DNA from: Mesorhizobium sp. GbtcB19
Lineage (GTDB): Bacteria > Pseudomonadota > Alphaproteobacteria > Rhizobiales > Rhizobiaceae
Reading direction: 5' to 3'
Length of the DNA: 64,000 nucleotides
NCBI RefSeq assembly: GCF_019091085.1
Contig: NZ_JAGXJY010000020.1
Coordinates: forward strand, 1 to 64,000
Shown piece by piece: positions 58,876 through 64,000 of the stretch. Below the pieces are notes generated by a model. It had not been told where the DNA came from. It saw nothing but the letters and a program-made list of their open reading frames with translations, and ran no database searches. Positions within the stretch are counted from its first letter, which is position 1, and the number at the start of each line of letters is the position of its first letter. The translations under genes were made by a program, and so were the position numbers.

Positions 58876-59508
58876 ATGAATCCCATCGCGTTGCTCGACT
58901 ATGCCGGCGTCGCCGTCTTCGCGGCGACGGGCGCGCTTGCCGCATCGCGCAAAGAGCTCGACATTATCGGCTTCCTGTTCCTGGCCAGCGTCACAGGCAT
59001 CGGTGGCGGGACGCTGCGCGACGTCATCCTCAACCTGCCGGTGTTCTGGGTCGCCAACAGCGGTTATGTGCTGATCTGCTCTCTCGTCGCCGTGCTGGTC
59101 TTCTTCAGCGCCCACCGCTTCGAATCCCGCTACAAGCTGCTGCTCTGGCTCGACGCCATCGGGCTTGCCGCGTTCTCCGTGATGGGCGCGGCCAAGGGGC
59201 TGGCGATCACCGGCTCGCCTGTCGTGTCGGTCATCATGGGCGTGCTGACGGCAACCTTCGGCGGCATTTTACGCGACCTGCTTGCCGGCGAGCCCTCGGT
59301 GCTGCTCAGGCCCGAAATCTACGTCACGGCCGCGCTTGCCGGCGCCACCATCTTCACCCTTGGCGATCTTGCCGGCCTGCCGGCGCTGGCGTCCAGCCTG
59401 CTCGGGTTTGCGGGGGCATTCGCGGTGCGTGGCGGCGCGCTTAAATTCGGCTGGTCGTTTCCGGCCTATAAGAGCCGGCCGGGGCGAAGGCCGGAAGATA
59501 TTCCGTGA
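58876..59508 (+). CDS. TRIC-family (UPF0126) ion channel
   Basis: A membrane protein of 210 residues with seven predicted helices. It is an internal duplication of the UPF0126 domain: the first repeat has ATGALAASRKELDIIGFLF and GGGTLRDVIL, the second FSVMGAAKGLAITG and FGGILRDLLAGEPSVLL. Bacterial TRIC homologues form trimeric K+ channels (established). Alone between hairpins. Confidence 0.9.
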   Translation: MNPIALLDYAGVAVFAATGALAASRKELDIIGFLFLASVTGIGGGTLRDVILNLPVFWVANSGYVLICSLVAVLVFFSAHRFESRYKLLLWLDAIGLAAFSVMGAAKGLAITGSPVVSVIMGVLTATFGGILRDLLAGEPSVLLRPEIYVTAALAGATIFTLGDLAGLPALASSLLGFAGAFAVRGGALKFGWSFPAYKSRPGRRPEDIP

Positions 59509-59517
59509 GGAGATAGT

Positions 59518-59585
59518 GGTGAATAGTGAATGGCCAATAGGTAGCAGGGCTGCAGCCCTCAACCATTCACCATTTACTATTCACC
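59518..59585. repeat. Heptamer-built hairpin between the TRIC-type gene and olsB
   Basis: GGTGAATAGTGAATGG (59518-59533) pairs with CCATTTACTATTCACC (59570-59585) with one mismatch; each arm is made of GTGAATA/G 7-mers. Between them is a perfect 14-bp palindrome AGGGCTGCAGCCCT (59546-59559). It lies at a convergent gene end. Confidence 0.7.
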
Positions 59586-59591
59586 GTTCAC

Positions 59592-60479
59592 CTATGCCGC
59601 GAAGCGCTGGCCCTCGCCGCCATAGTAGTTGACGTAGCGGGCGCCGATCTCCTTGACGGGCATGACGACGAAGACGTCGACGGTGGAGAATTCGTGGTCG
59701 ATGACGCAGCCGTCGCCGATGCGGGCGCCGACGCGCAGGTAGCCCTTGACCAGCGGCGGCATGGCGGCGATCGCCGCCTTGGTGTTCACCGCCTCGATCG
59801 GCATCAGGTCCATGGAGCAGTAGCGTCCCGGAACCGCGCGGACATCCCAGGCGGAGTCGGTGCGGCAATGATGGGCGAGATAGGTCAGCGCCTCGGCATG
59901 CGCCGCCGGCACGATACCGTGGAAGGAGGCGCAGCCGGTCATCACGCCGATGTTGTAATGATTGATGTAGGCCCAGATGCCCTGCCACAGCGCCTCAATC
60001 GTGCGCTTGGAACGGTATTCCTTGAGAACACAGGACCGGCCGAGCTCGAGGAAGCGCTGGCCGGGATGCCGCGCGACAAGCTTGGTCAGCTCGAACTCGC
60101 CCTCGGAATAGAAGCCGCCGGCCGCCGTGGCGATCTCCTGCCGCAGCAAGCGGTAGGTGCCGACGATGCGGCGGTGCTCAGGGCCGGGAAGGGACGTGTC
60201 GAACACGAGAAGGTGATCGCAGAGCGGATCGAAACGGTCGGCGTCGCGCCGATCCTGCGCCTGGAAGAGGTCCTTGCGCGCGCCAAGCTCGTCATAGAAT
60301 ACCCGATAGCGGACTTCCTGGGCGGCAGCGATCTCAGCCTCGTTGCGGGCGAGCCGCACTTCGAGGTTGCCGATACGGCCCAGCGGAGCACCGCTTGCGA
60401 CGGCGTCGGCTGTACGGGCGGCGAGCAGGGCGCCGCCGGCATTCGGCCGAGTGTCACATTCAGGCATGACTGTATGCAC
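59592..60479 (-). CDS. olsB: L-ornithine N-alpha-acyltransferase OlsB
   Basis: First enzyme of ornithine-lipid synthesis, transferring a 3-hydroxyacyl group from ACP to ornithine. It is a 295-residue GNAT/autoinducer-synthase-like protein with RYRVFYDELGA, FELTKLVARHPGQRFLELGRSCVL and TGCASFHGI. The GTG start at 60479 is supported by AAGGAG 8 nt upstream; an ATG four codons later lacks one. Ornithine lipids replace phospholipids during phosphate limitation in rhizobia (established). A Pho-box-like promoter precedes it. Confidence 0.92.
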   Translation of the reverse strand: MHTVMPECDTRPNAGGALLAARTADAVASGAPLGRIGNLEVRLARNEAEIAAAQEVRYRVFYDELGARKDLFQAQDRRDADRFDPLCDHLLVFDTSLPGPEHRRIVGTYRLLRQEIATAAGGFYSEGEFELTKLVARHPGQRFLELGRSCVLKEYRSKRTIEALWQGIWAYINHYNIGVMTGCASFHGIVPAAHAEALTYLAHHCRTDSAWDVRAVPGRYCSMDLMPIEAVNTKAAIAAMPPLVKGYLRVGARIGDGCVIDHEFSTVDVFVVMPVKEIGARYVNYYGGEGQRFAA

Positions 60480-60514
60480 GAGTGATTCTCCTTCGAGCCA
60501 TCCCTCTTGGCACG

Positions 60515-60559
60515 GGGATACGGTGTAGGTGCAACAGGATTGTGACAGTACCGTGATAC
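60515..60559 (-). promoter_or_regulatory. Pho-box-like promoter of olsB
   Basis: On the olsB sense strand: GTATCAC-GGTA-CTGTCAC-AATC-CTGTTGC (60531-60559). The middle unit is a perfect 7-mer. Ten bases later comes TATCCC (60515-60520) as -10. The 7-4-7-4-7 spacing and the 10-nt distance to the -10 match the phnG promoter exactly. Confidence 0.65.
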
Positions 60560-60662
60560 GGCGTGGCGGGCAATACTTTGTCGGCTGGCCAATACCCTCA
60601 ACCGGCTATCTTGTGATCGCAAAAGCCAAGCGGCCCAAGGCTTTCAAGGGTTAAAAATTTCC

Positions 60663-62942
60663 TCAGGCGGCAACCTGGCCCTCGACCGCCTGGACGAGCT
60701 GGTCGGGATCGAGCGGCTTGGTCACGAAGCCGCTGGCGCCGTGAGCGAGCACGGCATGCCGGGTCTTTTCCTGGCTGTCGGCCGAAAGCACCATGATCGG
60801 GATCGGCGGCATGGCCAAGGACTCCTCATGGCGACGGATGGCGGCGATCGCATCCAGACCGTCCATGACAGGCATATGCAGGTCCATCAGCACCACATCG
60901 AAGCGGAATTTGAGGCCGGCATCGGTGACGGCATCGACCGCGGCCTTGCCGTTGCCGACGATCTTGACGCGATGCCCCGCCTTGAGCAGCGTAGCGCGCG
61001 CCAGCATGGCGTTGATGTCGTTGTCCTCGGCAATCAGCACAGACAGGCCCTGATCGCGCCTGCGCGCCGAAGCGGCGCCGCGCGGCTGCGGTTGCGGCTG
61101 GGCGAGCGTCGAGCCATGGCTGGTCAACAGCACGCGCAGCAAGGTTTCGCCGCGCACCGGTCTCGCCAGGAAGGTGGCGTAGCCGCCGGCGCGGAATTCG
61201 CCGAGCATGCCGCGGTCGGTCGGCGCGATCAGGGTGATGGCTTCGCAATCGGCAAAGCCCGAGTCGCGCAGCCGCTTGAGCAGCCTGCCGTCGGCGTTTT
61301 CGAGCGCGGCGTCGATCAGGAGCACGTTGCAGCCGGCGGCGAAGGGAGCCGCCTGGCTTGGTGTCGCCGCGACCTCGACGATGCCGCCATGGGCCCTGAT
61401 CGTGCGGGCGATGGCATCTGCCTCGATGGCGTTCTTCGACACGATCACCGCCCGCCGCTCGGCGAGGATGTTGTGCCGGTGCGGTGGCGGTTCGGTGGCC
61501 GCCACCGCCGGGATCTCGAGGACGAATTCGGAACCTTCGCCGAGCCGGCTCGAAACCGAGATCGTGCCGCCCATGGCCGCCACCAGCCGCTTCGAGATGG
61601 CAAGGCCGAGGCCGGCGCCGCCATGCACCCTGGTCGAGGTTCCGTCGGACTGCTCGAACTCCTCGAAGATGCGCTCCATGTCCTCTTCACGCAGCCCCGG
61701 GCCGGTGTCGGCGACGGTGAAGCAGATGCGGTCGGCGGTTTCGGTGCGGGCGCGCGCCACGGTGAGCAGCACGCCGCCAGTGTCGGTGAATTTCACCGCG
61801 TTGCCGATGAGGTTGAGCAGCACCTGGCGCACGCGGCCGGGATCGGCGGTGATCATCTGCGGCACGTCGGGCTCGACATGGCAGCCGAGACCGATGTTCT
61901 TGGCGAAGGCCCTCGCGGCCAGGAGCTCGATGATGTTGTCGGCGATCTCGCGCAGCGACGTCGGCTGCGGCTCGGGCTCGAAGCGGCCCGCCTCGATCTT
62001 GGAATAGTCGAGCAGGTCCTCAATGAGCGCGAGCAGCGCGCTGGCCGAGGTGGAAACGGCGCCGACATAGGTGCGTTGCTCGGGCGACAGGTCGGTGTCG
62101 GCGAGCAGCTTCGCCATGCCCATGATGCCGTTCATCGGCGTGCGGATCTCATGGCTGACGGTGGCGAGGAAGCGCGACTTGGCCTGGCTCGCATATTCGG
62201 CCCGTTCGCGCGCCGTGATCAGCGAGGATTCGGCGCGCTTGCGGGCGGTGATGTCGCGGGCGATCGCGCGGTGCGAGACCGCGCCCGTGTCCTTGTCGCG
62301 CACGGACAATTCGATCCAGGAGAACCAGCGCGGCCCGCTCGGCGTGCGGATCGCGACATCGGTCGAGCTCAGGCATTCATGATCGGAGAAGGCGGCGTCG
62401 GGCACGATGCCGACCTCGATGCCGAGGTCCGACAGCGTCTTGCCGGCGAGATCGCGCGCGTCGACCTCGACAAGGGTGGAGAAAACGCTGTTGGCATAGA
62501 CGATATGGCCGTCGCGGTCGCGATGAACGACGAGGTCGCCCAGCGCGTCAATCAGGCCCCGGAAACGTTCCTCGCTCTCCTGCATCTCCCACATGCGGTC
62601 GGCGAGGGTCTCGATCTCGGCGCGGCTGCGGGCGGCGGTCTCGTCGAGAAGCGCTGCGGTGCGCCGCTCGTCGCGCCGGTTGCGCAGATGCATCGCAAGG
62701 CCGGCAAGGGCCACGGCGGCGAGGCCGATGGTGACGATGATCGGCGCGCCGGTGAGATGCGCCAGCCCCGCCAGAACGGCGATGGCGACGATCGTCAGGA
62801 ACGGCAGGCCTTCGTGGCTGGCCGCGGGCAATTCGGGGGCCAGCGGCGGGGCGACAAGCACCTGCCGCCGCGGCGCATCGAGGATGAGCCTGTCAGCGTC
62901 CGCGGCTTTGCCGCCCTGTCTGGTGTCGGAGTCCGCGACCAT
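60663..62942 (-). CDS. Hybrid sensor histidine kinase/response regulator with PAS domain
   Basis: A membrane-bound hybrid kinase of 759 residues. Two hydrophobic segments (about 45-85) precede a PAS domain (about 125-240), HisKA (FLATVSHEIRTPMNGIMG, phospho-accepting His) and HATPase (NLIGNAVKFTDTG, DTGPGL, GAGLGLAISKRL). Then come a divergent receiver-like segment (about 505-600, VLLIDAALENADG) and a C-terminal receiver (VLIAEDNDINAML, VLMDLHMPVMDG, KPLD). The signal and output are unknown; no separate regulator gene is adjacent. ATG at 62942 is preferred over the TTG two codons before. Confidence 0.92.
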   Translation of the reverse strand: MVADSDTRQGGKAADADRLILDAPRRQVLVAPPLAPELPAASHEGLPFLTIVAIAVLAGLAHLTGAPIIVTIGLAAVALAGLAMHLRNRRDERRTAALLDETAARSRAEIETLADRMWEMQESEERFRGLIDALGDLVVHRDRDGHIVYANSVFSTLVEVDARDLAGKTLSDLGIEVGIVPDAAFSDHECLSSTDVAIRTPSGPRWFSWIELSVRDKDTGAVSHRAIARDITARKRAESSLITARERAEYASQAKSRFLATVSHEIRTPMNGIMGMAKLLADTDLSPEQRTYVGAVSTSASALLALIEDLLDYSKIEAGRFEPEPQPTSLREIADNIIELLAARAFAKNIGLGCHVEPDVPQMITADPGRVRQVLLNLIGNAVKFTDTGGVLLTVARARTETADRICFTVADTGPGLREEDMERIFEEFEQSDGTSTRVHGGAGLGLAISKRLVAAMGGTISVSSRLGEGSEFVLEIPAVAATEPPPHRHNILAERRAVIVSKNAIEADAIARTIRAHGGIVEVAATPSQAAPFAAGCNVLLIDAALENADGRLLKRLRDSGFADCEAITLIAPTDRGMLGEFRAGGYATFLARPVRGETLLRVLLTSHGSTLAQPQPQPRGAASARRRDQGLSVLIAEDNDINAMLARATLLKAGHRVKIVGNGKAAVDAVTDAGLKFRFDVVLMDLHMPVMDGLDAIAAIRRHEESLAMPPIPIMVLSADSQEKTRHAVLAHGASGFVTKPLDPDQLVQAVEGQVAA

Positions 62943-63036
62943 GCGCAAACCATGCCAGACAGAGATTATGGAAGGCTGGGGCGGATCGTTCGAATTTTAG
63001 CGATCTTCGCGGATTCCAGTGCTTCGGAAGGGTTGT

Positions 63037-63140
63037 CAGAGCAGTTCACCGTTTCACGGAAACGGCAAACCGCTCTGTCCTTTTGTTTCGACGCAATTCC
63101 GAACGGAAAACCGCCGCACACTTTTCCTGGAATTGCTCTG
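63037..63140. repeat. Two-hairpin RIME-like element, copy 3
   Basis: Hairpin A (about 63037-63076, ends AGAGC and GCTCT around GTTTCACGG) is followed by a T-rich spacer and the 44-bp GCAATTCC...GGAATTGC palindrome (63093-63136). The layout matches 25967-26068. Confidence 0.75.
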
Positions 63141-63141
63141 G

Positions 63142-64000
63142 TTACATGTCGACGACGATACGGCCCCTGACCTTGCCTTCGACGATGTCGCGGGCGGCGG
63201 CGGTAATGCCGTCGAAACCGATCGTGCGCGACAATGTCGACAGCTTCTTCAGATCGAGATCGGCGCCGACGCGGCGCCATGCCTCCAGGCGCACTGCTTT
63301 CGGCGCCATCACGGAATCGATGCCGAGCAGCGAAACGCCGCGCAGGATGAAAGGCGCGACGCTCGACGGCAGGTCCATGCCGCCGGCCAGGCCGCAGGCG
63401 GCGATTGCGCCGCCATAGGAGGTCATCGACAGCACATTGGCGAGCGTATGGCTGCCGACCGAGTCGACGCCGCCCGCCCAGCGTTCCTTGGCAAGCGGCT
63501 TCGCCGGCTGGCTGAGCTCCTCGCGCGAGATCACCTCGGCCGCGCCGAGGTCGATCAGGTACGGACTTTCGGCGTTGCGGCCGGTCGAGGCGACGACATG
63601 GTAGCCGAGGCTCGACAGGATCGAGATGGCGACCGAGCCGACGCCGCCCGCGGCGCCCGTCACCACCACCGGCCCACGATCCGGGAGGATGCCATGCCGC
63701 TCCAGCGCCATGACGGAGAGCATTGCCGTGTAGCCGGCCGTGCCGACGGCCATGGCATCATGCGCGCTCATGCCCTCGGGCAGCGGCACCAGCCAGTCGC
63801 CGTTGACGCGGGCGCGTCCGGCATAGGCGCCGTAATGCGTCTCGCCGACGCCCCAGCCGTTGAGAATGACCTTATCGCCCTTGCGCCAATCGGCATGCGA
63901 AGAGTCGGTCACCGTGCCGGCGAAATCGATGCCTGGAACCAGCGGCCAGCGGCGCACGACAGGCGCCTTGCCGGTGATGGCGAGCCCGTCCTTGTAGTTC
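63142..64000 (-). CDS. AcuI/YhdH-type acrylyl-CoA reductase (5' end beyond window)
   Basis: A zinc-free MDR reductase; the frame stays open to the right edge, so the N-terminus is missing. Visible motifs are NYKDGLAITGKAP, VPGIDFAGTV and the NADPH loop VVVTGAAGGVGSVA, plus GRNAESPYLIDLGAAE. This is the YhdH/AcuI group, which reduces acryloyl-CoA or quinones; the closest activity is inferred. About 286 of the expected 325-330 residues are present. Confidence 0.88.
   Translation of the reverse strand, partial: NYKDGLAITGKAPVVRRWPLVPGIDFAGTVTDSSHADWRKGDKVILNGWGVGETHYGAYAGRARVNGDWLVPLPEGMSAHDAMAVGTAGYTAMLSVMALERHGILPDRGPVVVTGAAGGVGSVAISILSSLGYHVVASTGRNAESPYLIDLGAAEVISREELSQPAKPLAKERWAGGVDSVGSHTLANVLSMTSYGGAIAACGLAGGMDLPSSVAPFILRGVSLLGIDSVMAPKAVRLEAWRRVGADLDLKKLSTLSRTIGFDGITAAARDIVEGKVRGRIVVDM

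Noticed and set aside
60741..63170. 809-codon open frame antisense to the hybrid histidine kinase
   Set aside because: Mirror of a GC-rich real gene with strong kinase motifs; composition is unlike a protein and it runs through the RIME-like repeat.
1..64000. CRISPR arrays, tRNA/rRNA genes, toxin-antitoxin pairs, prophage genes
   Set aside because: None could be seen on reading both strands; the repeats found are dispersed palindromes, not regularly spaced direct repeats.

Overview
The window is about 64 kb of high-GC chromosome from an alphaproteobacterium of the order Rhizobiales, most probably Mesorhizobium or a close relative (inference). The evidence is the combination of a PhoT-type PhnE with a large periplasmic insert, OlsB, the DUF2849/DUF934 sulfite-reductase operon, CUT1 and CUT2 sugar-uptake operons with their own regulators, and several rhizobial-looking families of intergenic palindromic repeats. 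No tRNA, rRNA, CRISPR array or prophage was seen.

Left part (1-13,200): phosphonate and phosphate-starvation genes. A divergent regulator, phnF, faces phnG-phnH-phnI-[two small membrane ORFs on the other strand]-phnJ-phnK-phnL-hexapeptide acetyltransferase. Then come a DUF1868 (2H phosphoesterase-type) gene and the transporter genes phnC-phnD-phnE1-phnE2. Pho-box-like repeats lie upstream of phnG and phnC, and a PhnF-operator-like palindrome sits just downstream of the predicted phnG start site. phnM, phnN and phnP are not in the window. The left edge carries the tail of an IS110-type transposase. A HAF-repeat lipoprotein gene follows phnF.

13,200-33,700: two carbohydrate loci around a copper cluster and gnd. 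The first has a Zn alcohol dehydrogenase, RbsC/A/B-type CUT2 transporter, UxaA-type dehydratase and a divergent double-winged-helix FCD regulator, suggesting import and catabolism of a hexuronate or aldonate. The second has a LacI regulator and a CUT1 transporter (binding protein, two permeases, ATPase) with a TIM-barrel isomerase and a Gfo/Idh/MocA dehydrogenase. Between them are DUF2946, PCuAC, YcnI/DUF1775 and CopC-CopD genes, then 6-phosphogluconate dehydrogenase.

33,700-49,800: mostly housekeeping and singletons. These are an aldo/keto reductase, a Fur/Zur regulator, polA, a probable sRNA between polA and an M20 peptidase, ribonuclease D with a structured leader, small proteins, a class A penicillin-binding protein, an SDR, a quinone oxidoreductase, an AraC regulator, a CPA2 antiporter and a host-attachment-family protein.

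49,800-64,000: assimilatory sulfate reduction (cysG-DUF2849-cysI-cysH-DUF934), a GMC oxidoreductase, a DJ-1/PfpI protein, grpE, a TRIC-family channel, olsB (with its own Pho-box-like promoter), a hybrid histidine kinase and an AcuI/YhdH-type reductase cut by the right edge. C-P lyase and OlsB fit together: both are phosphate-limitation functions, and both show the same 7-4-7 promoter architecture here.
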